Shown: positions 1 to 7,839 of the stretch, one piece after another | Layout: each line of letters begins with the position of its first letter | Position numbering within the stretch: the stretch's first letter is position 1 | Assembly: GCA_031277615.1 (NCBI GenBank) | Contig: JAITMC010000023.1 | Coordinates: 1-64,000, forward strand | Source of the DNA: Chryseobacterium sp. | GTDB lineage: Bacteria; Bacteroidota; Bacteroidia; Flavobacteriales; Weeksellaceae | Reading direction: 5' to 3' | Length of the DNA: 64,000 nt | Program-made: the position numbers and the translations under genes | The notes under the pieces: generated by a model | Databases searched by the model: none | What the model was told of the DNA's origin: nothing | Seen by the model: the letters and a program-made list of their open reading frames with translations, nothing else

Positions 1-126
1 TTAATTGCGTTCCTTGCTGAGTGAAACGCCATTGCGAACAAAAATATCCGCAATATTATTAAAACTAGCGGTCATAGCGTTAAAAACAGCAGTAATGAGA
101 AATCTCAACGATTTTTATTGGTGAAA

Positions 127-620
127 TTTAAATCTGCTCTATCTGCAAAATCAGCGAGAGAAAAATATCCATAAAGATCTGTGTTATCTGGGGAATCTGT
201 GGGAAATTATTTTAACCACAAAAGGAGACAAGAGAACTTGACACTTAAGTTATTTTTTAAGTTTAATGCATTACACATAGAAGTTCACTTAAGCTTAAAA
301 AATCAAAGATTTTTTGGGGTTGAATATAAAATTTGCGTAATCCGCAGAATCTGCGAGACAAAAATATCCATAAAGATCTGTGTCATCTGAGTGATCTGTG
401 GGAAATATTTAACCACAAAAGATGACAAAAGATGACAAAAGATTTTAACACTTAAGTTATTTTTTAAGTTTAATGCATTACACATAGAAGTTCACTTGAG
501 CTTAAAAAATCAAAGATTTTTTTGGACTTGAATATAAAATCTGCTCTATCTGCAAAATCAGCGAGACAAAAATATCCATAAAGATCCGTGTCATCTGGGG
601 AATCTGTGGGAAATTTATTC
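127..620. repeat. Tandem copies of a ~200-bp AT-rich intergenic repeat
   Basis: A block with the core AAAAATATCCATAAAGATC followed by a 'TGTGGGAAAT' motif occurs three times, starting near 161, 360 and 568 (spacing about 199 and 208 bp). Between the cores, the first two units share an 'ACTTAAGTTATTTTTTAAG' inverted repeat and a long run up to 'AAAATCAAAGATTTTT'. Short open frames cross the block on both strands but have no protein character. I see no gene in 106-679. A diverged, inverted relative lies at about 5128-5300. Confidence 0.8.
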
Positions 621-679
621 GCTGCAAACCGGATTCTACGGAATCAAGAGAGATAAGAGATTTTTAATCAGCTTCAGTG

Positions 680-1141
680 TTATTTTTCATTAAACATTTT
701 TTCCAATACCTGATACCGGTAATCAAAAATATGTTTCAGCTTGTTTTTCACCATAAGAACGTGAGCTATTTCACCCAGAAATCCCATAGGCAGTTCATAA
801 TCTACCGTGTCTTTCATCAGGACTCCGTTTTCGTTGGGTATGAATTCATGGTGATGATGCCAGAGTTTATAAGGTCCCTTTTTCTGAAAATCGGTAAAGC
901 TTTTCTGAACGTCTACCTGAATAATTTCTGTCTGCCATTTCATTCTGATGCCCAATAAAGGAGAAACATAATAATCGATGAGCATTCCTTCATAAATTCC
1001 GTCATCTTCCATGGCGGTCAGCACGGTAAAATTCATGTCTTTCGGGGTGATTTCTGACAGGTTATTGGCCGAGGAAAAAAATTCCCATGCGGTTTCCGGG
1101 CTGCATTTAAGCTGCTGTTCTCTGTATAGGCGGTGTTTCAT
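680..1141 (-). CDS. SRPBCC-family (START-like) ligand-binding protein
   Basis: This 153-aa protein begins MKHRLYREQQ and has the layout of small SRPBCC proteins: an N-terminal strand, a 'SPETAWEFFSSANNLSEITP' helical segment typical of polyketide-cyclase-like and CoxG/ligand-binding members, a 'LWHHHHEFIP' strand and a long C-terminal helix. There is no signal peptide, so it is presumably cytoplasmic. It is monocistronic, with about 110 bp to the next gene on the same strand. Family assignment is fairly secure. The ligand and role are unknown. Confidence 0.75.
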   Translation of the reverse strand: MKHRLYREQQLKCSPETAWEFFSSANNLSEITPKDMNFTVLTAMEDDGIYEGMLIDYYVSPLLGIRMKWQTEIIQVDVQKSFTDFQKKGPYKLWHHHHEFIPNENGVLMKDTVDYELPMGFLGEIAHVLMVKNKLKHIFDYRYQVLEKMFNEK

Positions 1142-1252
1142 AATTTAACGTGAATTTTAAGATGAAGGGCCGGAAGCTGGAAGAGGGAGGCTGGATGTTA
1201 TTTTCCGTTATCATTACCAACTGACCGCTTAATAAACGATTATTATTAATGG

Positions 1253-1900
1253 TTATTTGTAGATCCACATTAAAACGGGTTTTCCGGATTTCTTCAGCAT
1301 CGGATCAATTTCGTTCATGGCATTATTGGAAATGGTGGGACATCCCCAGCCTTCCGGAGATCCTTTTGGGAATACTTCATCATCACTCATCAGATCCCAG
1401 GAATGAAAAACAATAAATCTCTTCAGTGCATTGCTGTTGGTTTCTTCAAGGCCATGCATCAGGTATTTTACATTGATTCCCCAGTTGCTGTATCCTCTTT
1501 CTCCAAGTTTATATTTTCCCAAAGCAGAAAGATGGCTCCCATCCTCATTACTGAACGCAGGCTGATCTCTGGATTCATCAGCACTCCATGAATTTGTTCC
1601 GCAGCCGTGCCCTACCAGGTATTGTTTTATAATGCTTTTATTTTTAAAATCCCACACAAAAAAACGTTTGATCCCGGAATGCAGGCTCATATCAATCAGA
1701 ATACAGAAATCGGTATTCATTTTCTTTGAGGTACAGAATTTCAGGGCTTCATCTGCTTTTGCTTCTATTTCAGACAGGTTAACCGCCGGTTTCTTTTCAA
1801 CTTCAGCAACTGGGACTGCATATATGTTTCTCTCTGGTTTGGGTTCATTCTGACAGGAATACAGGGAAAAAATACTGAGCAGTAAAGGCAGATATTTCAT
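1253..1900 (-). CDS. Lipoprotein with murein L,D-transpeptidase-like catalytic domain (YkuD_2 type)
   Basis: This 215-aa protein has a lipoprotein signal ending at Cys16 (LYSC). The C-terminal half carries the features of the L,D-transpeptidase-like family found in Bacteroidetes: 'VGHGCG' near residue 96, His166 in 'VFHSWD', and the catalytic-Cys motif 'GWGCPTIS' (Cys187). Family members are thought to crosslink or anchor peptidoglycan in the periplasm. It starts 5 bp after the stop of the upstream gene on the same strand, so the two are very likely co-transcribed. The reaction is inferred from the motif only. Confidence 0.82.
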   Translation of the reverse strand: MKYLPLLLSIFSLYSCQNEPKPERNIYAVPVAEVEKKPAVNLSEIEAKADEALKFCTSKKMNTDFCILIDMSLHSGIKRFFVWDFKNKSIIKQYLVGHGCGTNSWSADESRDQPAFSNEDGSHLSALGKYKLGERGYSNWGINVKYLMHGLEETNSNALKRFIVFHSWDLMSDDEVFPKGSPEGWGCPTISNNAMNEIDPMLKKSGKPVLMWIYK

Positions 1901-1905
1901 CGTGT

Positions 1906-2589
1906 TTATTTATAATGTCTGAAAATTCCGAAATCTGTGGGAGTCCATAGCGCAGCTTTCTGTCCGGCGGCTTTTAGAGCATCATTAGACCATGTATTGC
2001 AGGTATATAGGAAGCTGTACGTTCCTTTGGCATCATAAAATGCGTCATTGTCATCGTAAACAGCGTTGGTGGGAATCAGAATAAAACGTCCGTTCTGATC
2101 TCTGTCGAATTTATCTTCAACGAATTTTACCAGATTTTTATACTGATTTCTGCTGATCATGATCATTTTACAGTCTTCTCCTTCTTTCATGGTTCTGTAA
2201 TAAGTACAGTGCATGGCTGATTCGCTCATCCAGAAAGCAGCTTTCACGGCTGTTGAAAATTTCAGATCAGCCCATGTCGGGGTATCCAGATAAAACCCTT
2301 TGTCTCCCCATCCTACTCCAATATAGTTGTAATCTGTTTTTTTTGATTTTATATTCTCAAACGGAATTTTCCGGCTCCAGTCCTGGAGGTCATTTTTCAC
2401 CGGCATCACGATATCGGTGTGCACTCCGTTGGTATAGATATAAACGGGAACTACCTTTTCCTGTCCGTCATCTTTCGCAGAAACGGATATCAAAGGCAGC
2501 GTCAGGCCCAGTACAATATAAAGAATTACAATTCCCAAAATAACGCCTACGAATTTCAGGACATACATTAAAATCATTTTCACGGTCAT
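1906..2589 (-). CDS. DUF2459 / TIGR02117 family membrane-anchored protein
   Basis: A 227-aa protein with one N-terminal membrane helix (about residues 8-32) and an exported domain containing 'NGVHTDIVMP', 'YIGVGWGDKGFY' and 'LYTCNTWSNDALKAAG'. These motifs are characteristic of DUF2459, whose conserved His and Cys suggest a papain-like fold. It is the first gene of a two-gene unit with the L,D-transpeptidase-like lipoprotein, which suggests a cell-envelope role. The biochemical function is not known. Confidence 0.8.
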   Translation of the reverse strand: MTVKMILMYVLKFVGVILGIVILYIVLGLTLPLISVSAKDDGQEKVVPVYIYTNGVHTDIVMPVKNDLQDWSRKIPFENIKSKKTDYNYIGVGWGDKGFYLDTPTWADLKFSTAVKAAFWMSESAMHCTYYRTMKEGEDCKMIMISRNQYKNLVKFVEDKFDRDQNGRFILIPTNAVYDDNDAFYDAKGTYSFLYTCNTWSNDALKAAGQKAALWTPTDFGIFRHYK

Positions 2590-2629
2590 GTTTTAATAAA
2601 ATTTAATCTTCATTTTTCTGTAAAAGTAT

Positions 2630-2660
2630 TTGTTTTCATCGAAAAATTGAGTATATTTAG
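2630..2660 (+). promoter_or_regulatory. Bacteroidetes-type promoter for the small basic ORF
   Basis: TTG at 2630-2632 is followed after exactly 19 bp by TATATTTA at 2652-2659, one mismatch from the phylum consensus -7 element TAnnTTTG. The predicted start of transcription is about 13 bp before the ATG at 2680. The divergent gene at 2589 reads the other way. Confidence 0.55.
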
Positions 2661-2679
2661 TTACGAAATATTCACAAAT

Positions 2680-2760
2680 ATGCGTAAAAATACTAAATCA
2701 CAAAAAAGGATTAAAATAAGAGTAAAAACAGCTCCGAAAAGAGTACAAAAAAAACGTTGA
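2680..2760 (+). CDS. Very small, highly basic protein (26 aa), unrecognised
   Basis: The ATG at 2680 opens 26 codons ending in TGA at 2758-2760. The peptide (MRKNTKSQKR...VQKKR) contains about a dozen Lys/Arg and no acidic residue, which suggests an RNA- or ribosome-associated peptide. What makes it credible despite its size is the context: a well-spaced promoter directly upstream (2630-2660) and an intrinsic terminator starting 10 bp after the stop (2770-2804), with a transcript that would hold nothing else. It resembles small basic ribosomal proteins such as bTHX only in composition, and I do not assign it to a family. Confidence 0.5.
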   Translation: MRKNTKSQKRIKIRVKTAPKRVQKKR

Positions 2761-2769
2761 TTTTCTGTG

Positions 2770-2804
2770 TGACTTTGGTCTCCTGAAAGTCAATTTTTCT
2801 TTTT
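2770..2804 (+). terminator. Intrinsic terminator after the small basic ORF
   Basis: TGACTTT (2770-2776) pairs with AAAGTCA (2786-2792) and is followed by ATTTTTCTTTTT. It is placed immediately after the 26-codon frame. Confidence 0.65.
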
Positions 2805-2873
2805 AGAAAAGACTTTTCCAGCTTTATCTTATCTACAAATCTTATCCTCCTTGTTGCGAAAAAATTAAGGAAT

Positions 2874-2928
2874 GGACGGTTATCCTCTCAGGTTTTGGAA
2901 CAGCAAAATTCCAAACGGGAGAACGTCC
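2874..2928. other. Three-part stem-loop downstream of queG
   Basis: Nested pairings are visible: GGACG (2874-2878) with CGTCC (2924-2928), CTCTC (2885-2889) with GGGAG (2917-2921), and TTTGGAA (2894-2900) with TTCCAAA (2909-2915). On the minus strand this lies 14 bp past the queG stop and is followed by a T-rich stretch, so an elaborate terminator or 3' UTR structure is the simplest reading. A small RNA is possible. Confidence 0.4.
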
Positions 2929-2941
2929 GCAGAAACCGGGG

Positions 2942-3895
2942 CTACTTTTGATCTGAAGATTTTTCAAGGAACTCAATATTTCGTTTGAGTCCGGCAAATT
3001 TTGTTCTTTTTACGGGAGATTTCCTGAAGATTTCAGAGAATATTTCCTGAGTAATTTCTTTCCACTCCTCTTTTTTGAAATTTCTCAGCGCTTCATTGGG
3101 AGCAAATCTGTTCTGCTGATGAGGTGCCGAAAACCTGTTCCACGGGCATACATCCTGGCAGATATCACAACCGAACATCCAGTCTTCCATTTTATTCCGG
3201 AAATGATCCGGTATTTCATTTTTCAGCTCTATGGTCGCATAGGAAATACAGCGGCTTCCATCAATGATCTTTTCAGACACGATAGCATCTGTAGGACAGG
3301 CATCGATACATTTTCTACAGGTTCCGCAGTGGTCTGTCACCGCGTGGTCCGGAGCCAGCTCAAGATCGCAGATGATTTCAGCCAGAAAGTAAAAGGAACC
3401 GTTTTGTTTGGTAATCAGATTGGCATTTTTACCCACCCATCCTATTCCTGATTTTCTGGCCCAGCTTCTTTCCAGCACGGGAGCCGAATCTACAAAGACC
3501 CTGAATCCGAATTCACCGATTTCTTCCTGCAATTCCGCTACCATCTCACGGAGGATTTCTTTGACCACCTCATGATAATCTTCTGCATAGGCATATTTTG
3601 AGATCTTGTAATTTTCCAGAGCGGAAATTTTCTCTTCCGGAAAATAGTTATAGGAAAGCGAAATAACAGACCTGGAGCCTTCCACCAATAATCTGGGATC
3701 CAGCCTTTTATCAAAATAGTTTTCCATGTATTTCATTTCGCCATGGAAGTTATTTTTCAGCCATTTTTCAAGATTGGGGGCATCTTCTTCAAGGAAATCC
3801 GCTTTAGAAATACCACAACTCTGAAATCCAAAACGTTCTGCTTTGGACTTGATCAGCTGTGAGTATTTTTCGGCACCGGAGTTCAGGATTTCCAC
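2942..3895 (-). CDS. queG: Epoxyqueuosine reductase
   Basis: A 317-aa protein matching QueG throughout. '[11 protein letters not shown]' lies in the catalytic domain, and two ferredoxin-type 4Fe-4S clusters are signalled by '[16 protein letters not shown]' and '[11 protein letters not shown]'. QueG carries out the last step of queuosine biosynthesis, the cobalamin-dependent reduction of epoxyqueuosine in tRNA. The length fits the short form without a HEAT-repeat tail. The cobalamin need ties functionally to the B12 uptake genes near 25 kb, although they are not linked in an operon. The gene is monocistronic. Confidence 0.93.
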   Translation of the reverse strand: MEILNSGAEKYSQLIKSKAERFGFQSCGISKADFLEEDAPNLEKWLKNNFHGEMKYMENYFDKRLDPRLLVEGSRSVISLSYNYFPEEKISALENYKISKYAYAEDYHEVVKEILREMVAELQEEIGEFGFRVFVDSAPVLERSWARKSGIGWVGKNANLITKQNGSFYFLAEIICDLELAPDHAVTDHCGTCRKCIDACPTDAIVSEKIIDGSRCISYATIELKNEIPDHFRNKMEDWMFGCDICQDVCPWNRFSAPHQQNRFAPNEALRNFKKEEWKEITQEIFSEIFRKSPVKRTKFAGLKRNIEFLEKSSDQK

Positions 3896-4011
3896 CCTGC
3901 AAAATTAAGATTATTTTATCAATAGTTGTGGTGATGACATTTAATCAAACATTTTCTAAGGAGGAAAAATATTTTTTGAAAACACAAAGGCTTCGTTTTT
4001 TGCTGTATATT

Positions 4012-4056
4012 TTCAGGGGGCAAAGAGTGGAATCAACGCTGTTGATTCGATGAAGC
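4012..4056. repeat. Dispersed REP-like palindrome, copy A
   Basis: GAATCAAC (4030-4037), GCT, GTTGATTC (4041-4048) forms a perfect 8-bp hairpin. It is preceded by 'TTTCAGGGGGCAAAGAGTG' and followed by 'GATGAAGCG'. Two further copies share the flanks and not only the hairpin: 5876-5922 and 9503-9549. Confidence 0.75.
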
Positions 4057-4151
4057 GTTCTTTTCATGCAATTACTTTTATAATAGAGAAAGTTTTCAGA
4101 AAAAAATTGCGTATTTTCGTTCTTATTTTTAATAATTAAAATTAAACAGTT

Positions 4152-4451
4152 ATGTCTTTAATAGAAGTAATACAATCAGGAAATTATGAGCTGATCGATG
4201 TTCGTGAGCCTATGGAACTTGAGATGGACGGAAACATCGAAGGAGCAAAAAATATTCCTCTGGGTGAAGTAGAAGACCGAAAAGAGGAGATCCTATCCAT
4301 CGAAAAGCCGGTAATCTTATTCTGCAGAAGTGGAAACAGAAGCGGAAAAGCATTGGAATATCTTAATGGTCAGGGCTTGAAAGACGGTCACAACGGCGGA
4401 GGCTGGGCTGAATTAAAAGCTGCATTGGAAGCCAATCAGGGAACTTTTTAA
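4152..4451 (+). CDS. Single-domain rhodanese-like protein
   Basis: This 99-aa protein is one rhodanese domain. 'ELIDVREP' marks the first conserved strand, 'GAKNIPLGEV' the second motif, and 'FCRSGNRSGKA' is the active-site loop with Cys58. Such proteins carry sulfur as a persulfide. There is no signal peptide, so it is cytoplasmic. The next gene starts 23 bp downstream on the same strand and may be co-transcribed. Confidence 0.9.
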   Translation: MSLIEVIQSGNYELIDVREPMELEMDGNIEGAKNIPLGEVEDRKEEILSIEKPVILFCRSGNRSGKALEYLNGQGLKDGHNGGGWAELKAALEANQGTF

Positions 4452-4474
4452 AAGTTCCTTTTTTTATATACTTT

Positions 4475-5092
4475 ATGGATCTGAAAGCAATATTTGAAAA
4501 ACTCTGTCACTCCTTTACAGAAGATCCGAACCTTATCACTCTTCTTTGGCAGGAAATTGAAGCCCGGTATTCTGAAAAAGGCAGATATTATCATACTCTT
4601 GTTCATCTTGAACAGATGATTCACGAACTGGAATCCGTAAAAGATCACCTTTCTGATTTTAACGGGGTTCTGTTTTCCGTGTTTTATCATGATGTTATTT
4701 ATGATGCTTTCTCCCAATCCAATGAGGAAAAAAGTGCGGCATATGCTGTTCCGAGGCTTGAAAAATTAGGACTTTCTCCTGATAGGGTTTCAAAGATTCA
4801 TGATCAGATCATCGCTACGAAAGCGCATCAGCAATCTGAAGATCATGACACCAACTATCTGCTGGACGCTGATCTTTCTGTTTTAGGAAAAGACTGGCAG
4901 ACTTATCTTGATTACAGCCAGAAAATTCGTAAGGAATATGCCATTTATCCCGACTTTCTTTATAAACCAGGAAGAAAAAAGGTACTGAAACATTTTCTGG
5001 AGTTTAAAAATATTTTTAAAACAGAGGTCTTCAGAAGCCGGTATGAAATGCAGGCTGGAATCAATCTTAAAGCTGAACTGGAGATTTTATAA
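4475..5092 (+). CDS. HD-superfamily predicted metal-dependent phosphohydrolase-like protein
   Basis: A 205-aa cytoplasmic protein with 'RYYHTLVHLEQMIHELE' and 'SVFYHDVIYDAFSQSNEE' near the N-terminus, then 'DADLSVLGKDW'. This is the arrangement of the conserved HD-like family (COG4339). The His-Asp pair in 'FYHDVIYD' probably binds metal. The substrate is unknown. It follows the rhodanese gene by 23 bp. Confidence 0.7.
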   Translation: MDLKAIFEKLCHSFTEDPNLITLLWQEIEARYSEKGRYYHTLVHLEQMIHELESVKDHLSDFNGVLFSVFYHDVIYDAFSQSNEEKSAAYAVPRLEKLGLSPDRVSKIHDQIIATKAHQQSEDHDTNYLLDADLSVLGKDWQTYLDYSQKIRKEYAIYPDFLYKPGRKKVLKHFLEFKNIFKTEVFRSRYEMQAGINLKAELEIL

Positions 5093-5127
5093 AGATTTTC
5101 ATGGATCAGGACAAACACTGAGCATGA

Positions 5128-5300
5128 ACGTAAATCTGTATTTAGTCTCGCAGATTCCACAGATGAAGCAGATCTTATATCCAGTCAATAAAAAATCATA
5201 GATTTTTTTAAGCTTAAGTAAACTTCTCCGGGTAAAGCTTTAAACTTTAAAAATAAACTAACGTATTAAATCTTCCGTGTCTGTTGTGGTTAAATATGAA
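5128..5300. repeat. Diverged inverted copy of the 127-620 repeat
   Basis: Read on the minus strand this segment contains 'AAGATCTGCTTCATCTG', 'TCTGCGAGAC', 'CTTAAGCTTAAAAAAATC' and 'TTTAACCACA', in an arrangement that matches the repeat units at the start of the window. It has no open frame of note. Confidence 0.6.
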
Positions 5301-5397
5301 ATTCAAACTCTCTCGCCGAGCTTTTGTGCCTGATCTGTCGACATTCTTCAAAATAGCCTTATCGGGATTCAGAAGATCACCTCAGTTTTACGATCAT

Positions 5398-5422
5398 AAA
5401 AAAAGCACCCAAAACTGGGTGC
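5398..5422 (-). terminator. Strong orphan terminator
   Basis: On the minus strand GCACCC-AGTTTT-GGGTGC is followed by seven Ts. There is no intact minus-strand gene upstream of it. It lies about 50 bp downstream of the coding remnant at 5470-5637, so it probably belonged to that gene. Confidence 0.75.
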
Positions 5423-5469
5423 ACACCTCATTTTTAGCAGACTTTTAAGATCCCGGACTGCAAACGGGC

Positions 5470-5637
5470 TTACTCCTGATATAACACAGCTCCTACAAAC
5501 TTATTATTGGGGTTCAATTCTTCGTCAGGAGAATATGTCAAAAATAGATTTCAAAACAATACGAAGCTCCTATATTTAGTGCATATTTTTTGCATTTTCA
5601 CCGATTCCGACGCCTCAAAAAATGACGTGAAATTTAT
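5470..5637 (-). pseudogene. C-terminal remnant of a lost gene
   Basis: On the minus strand a frame of about 55 codons, without a start and with one internal TGA (5551-5553), ends in TAA at 5470-5472. The last 22 residues (TYSPDEELNPNN...AVLYQE) look like a genuine protein C-terminus, and a strong terminator follows at 5398-5422. The frame closes upstream in AT-rich repeat DNA. I infer an eroded gene of unknown product. A chance frame next to a stray terminator is the alternative. Confidence 0.35.
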
Positions 5638-5822
5638 CTATTATTTTCCTTAATCCGGTTAAAGTTTCAGAAAAAATCTGCTAAGTGAATTTTTGATTTA
5701 AATGAAAATTAAAATTAAGGTTAAAGATCAGATTGGTCTGTTTTATTTCAGCGACAGCTGATAGGTATATTTTTTGTACAATTTCAGTGAATTCAAATAC
5801 AATATGTACAATTTCCGCCTAA

Positions 5823-6053
5823 AGCTTGTTTAAATTTCTAAATTCCACGCAAAATTTCACGAACAATACTGTTAATTTCAGGAGGCAAAGAATAGAATCA
5901 ACACCGTTGATTCGCCGAAGCGTATAGATCAACATACCGGTTCATCAGCGACGAAGTTGCATCACTTTATCCATTTAAATAAAACGGAATTATTCAGCAA
6001 CTTTTACGCTAATCTTTTTAATCAAAAACACCTTATTAAAATTTAAACAAGCT
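5823..6053. repeat. MITE-like segment with 15-bp terminal inverted repeats
   Basis: AGCTTGTTTAAATTT at 5823-5837 is repeated as its exact reverse complement at 6039-6053. The 231-bp segment between contains palindrome copy B and no coding frame. I see no clear target-site duplication, so transposition is not established. Confidence 0.4.
5876..5922. repeat. Dispersed REP-like palindrome, copy B
   Basis: GAATCAAC (5895-5902), ACC, GTTGATTC (5906-5913), with the same left flank 'TTTCAGGAGGCAAAGAATA' and right flank 'CGAAGCG' as copy A. Confidence 0.75.
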
Positions 6054-6064
6054 CTTAAAATATC

Positions 6065-6391
6065 TTATAAATATTTTCTGAAGTTCCAAAACTTTCTTTT
6101 TTTAAGGTAGTTTAAATCGGATTCATGGGTATAGGCTTCTCTTTCGAATGAAATTCTGCAATAGGCCATATGGCCGTCTTTTAATTTGAAAAACCAGTAA
6201 TAATATTCAATAACGTAGAATATGTAGAAGAAAATGACCAGCATCTCAATCTGCTGTCTTAAATGGATTTTTTCGTGATTGATAAGTATTTTATTTTCCT
6301 TATCTTCGGGTTTCCTAATGAAGATAAAGGGAAAAAGAGCAATGCCGTTAATTTTTAATTTTTTTAATGGCTTTTGGCATATAATTATCAT
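6065..6391 (-). CDS. Small membrane protein with an HExxH motif
   Basis: This 108-aa protein carries 'NHEKIHLRQQIEML' followed by a hydrophobic segment (VIFFYIFYVIEYYYWFF) and 'ISFEREAYTHESD'. HEKIH fits the zinc-binding HExxH pattern, and the downstream Glu-containing 'FEREA' would be the right kind of third ligand. A membrane-associated zincin-like fold is therefore plausible but unproven. From memory, the type recurs in flavobacteria. It is divergent from the gene at 6431. Confidence 0.6.
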   Translation of the reverse strand: MIIICQKPLKKLKINGIALFPFIFIRKPEDKENKILINHEKIHLRQQIEMLVIFFYIFYVIEYYYWFFKLKDGHMAYCRISFEREAYTHESDLNYLKKRKFWNFRKYL

Positions 6392-6427
6392 ATAACAAAT
6401 ATAAAGTTTTTTGACTTAGAGATTTAA

Positions 6428-6613
<186 letters not shown>

Positions 6614-6614
6614 A

Positions 6615-7142
6615 ATGAAAAAATATATTTTTATTTTGTTAGCATCGGCTGCATTAGCCCTTACATCGTGCAGTCCTTTCCAGGTACGTTCAGATTATGC
6701 TGAAACAGCCAATTTCACAACGTATAAAACGTATAAGATCAGAATTGATGATCTGAAACTCAATGATATTGATAAAGACAGGGTTTTGAATGAGCTGTCG
6801 AGACAGCTTCAGAGCAAAGGCCTTCAGTCCGGAGAAAACCCGGATCTTATCGTTAATGTAAAAGCCAACCACAAAAAGATTACCGATATTACCAATAATA
6901 CTCCTTACGGTATGTATGGATGGGGCGGACCTTTCGGATGGGGTGTTGGCATGAGCAGAACATGGACCAGCAACTACAATGAAGGAGCTATTATCGTAGA
7001 TCTGATTGATTCAAAATCCAATAAACTGGTGTGGCAGGGGATCGGAAGCGGAATTTCCGTAGATTCTCCGAAAGCCAAACAGAGACAGATTCCTGAGATT
7101 ATGGCTGAGATTATGAAGAATTATCCGCCACAGAGAAAGTAA
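6615..7142 (+). CDS. DUF4136 lipoprotein
   Basis: This 175-aa protein has a lipoprotein signal (ALALTSC, Cys19). The body 'DYAETANFTTYKTYKI', 'LQSKGLQSGENPDLIVNV' and the C-terminal 'NKLVWQGIGSG' are typical of DUF4136 envelope proteins, with a Gly/Trp-rich insert 'YGMYGWGGPFGWGVGM' near residue 100. It is probably anchored in the outer membrane facing the periplasm. It forms a unit with the DUF5522 gene, ended by the terminator at 7164. Confidence 0.82.
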   Translation: MKKYIFILLASAALALTSCSPFQVRSDYAETANFTTYKTYKIRIDDLKLNDIDKDRVLNELSRQLQSKGLQSGENPDLIVNVKANHKKITDITNNTPYGMYGWGGPFGWGVGMSRTWTSNYNEGAIIVDLIDSKSNKLVWQGIGSGISVDSPKAKQRQIPEIMAEIMKNYPPQRK

Positions 7143-7163
7143 GATATACATTATAAATGACAG

Positions 7164-7193
7164 ACCGGTACAGTTTTTTGTGCCGGTTTTTTA
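7164..7193 (+). terminator. Terminator of the DUF5522-DUF4136 unit
   Basis: ACCGGTACA (7164-7172) pairs with TGTGCCGGT (7179-7187) with one mismatch, followed by a T-run. Confidence 0.8.
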
Positions 7194-7246
7194 TTTGTAT
7201 TTTTTAACAGGTATTTGAGACCTGTTAGTTTTAGGGTGGTCCGCAT

Positions 7247-7338
7247 TTCGGACCAAGCAGAAAATTGGGGACAAACATAGATTTTCATTTGAATCGGCGA
7301 ACCTTAAAATTCGGATCAAGCGCAAAAGTTGGGGGCAA
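7247..7338. repeat. Imperfect direct repeat in intergenic DNA
   Basis: The motif TTCGGAYCAAGC-GAAAAKTGGGG-CAA occurs at 7247-7274 and again at 7310-7338. A separate hairpin AACAGGT/ACCTGTT sits at 7206-7226. There is no coding frame. Confidence 0.5.
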
Positions 7339-7380
7339 TATTAAAATACATGAATGTAAATTGAATTTTTTTTTCTTATT

Positions 7381-7590
7381 GATACTTTTTTCTTGAAAAA
7401 AAAGTATCCAAAAATTCAAGACTGGAATCATCCGCTAAAAATTGACATTGAATCCTAAAATTTCCAAACTCGCATGGAATCACACGGTTCTTCTTCGGCT
7501 CAAAATCCACCCATGCTCAGACAGTGGAAATTTTTTAACGGATTCAATCTCAATTTTTTTAACGCTCCTGCTTCCTAGGTCAATTAAACA
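7381..7590. repeat. Putative dispersed intergenic element headed by a hairpin
   Basis: It begins with GATACTTTTTT-CTTG-AAAAAAAAGTATC (7381-7408), followed by about 180 bp without a frame. From memory, sequences of this kind recur between genes in flavobacterial genomes. There is only one copy here, so repeat status is inferred. The remaining stretch to 7839 is AT-rich and holds nothing I can name. Confidence 0.35.
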
Positions 7591-7839
7591 CTGTCTATTC
7601 AGACTATTTTTTCCTTAATCAAAATCTACCCGTTTTTAAGGTGAAAATAAAGTTAAAATTCTCCCCAAGTTTTGAGACTGATTCCACGTTTCCCGATATA
7701 CTCTATTTTCTATTCCTTTTTTGTTTAAAAAATATCTTTCCTGTCGATTGAAAAAACAAGAATGCTATTCATTTAAAATTAACAGTAAAATGATTTTTAA
7801 TTCACTAAAATGTGGTAATCTTACGGAAATTATATTGAT

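Noticed and set aside
1-105. Minus-strand frame ending in TAA at 1-3 that reads like a protein C-terminus (MTASFNNIADIFVRNG...)
   Set aside because: It is open for only about 35 codons between stops, has no visible promoter, and lies next to repeat DNA. It may be a remnant or chance frame, and the window edge prevents a decision.
2874-2928. PreQ1 or other known riboswitch linked to queG
   Set aside because: It is downstream of queG, not in its leader, and lacks the conserved preQ1 sequence blocks.
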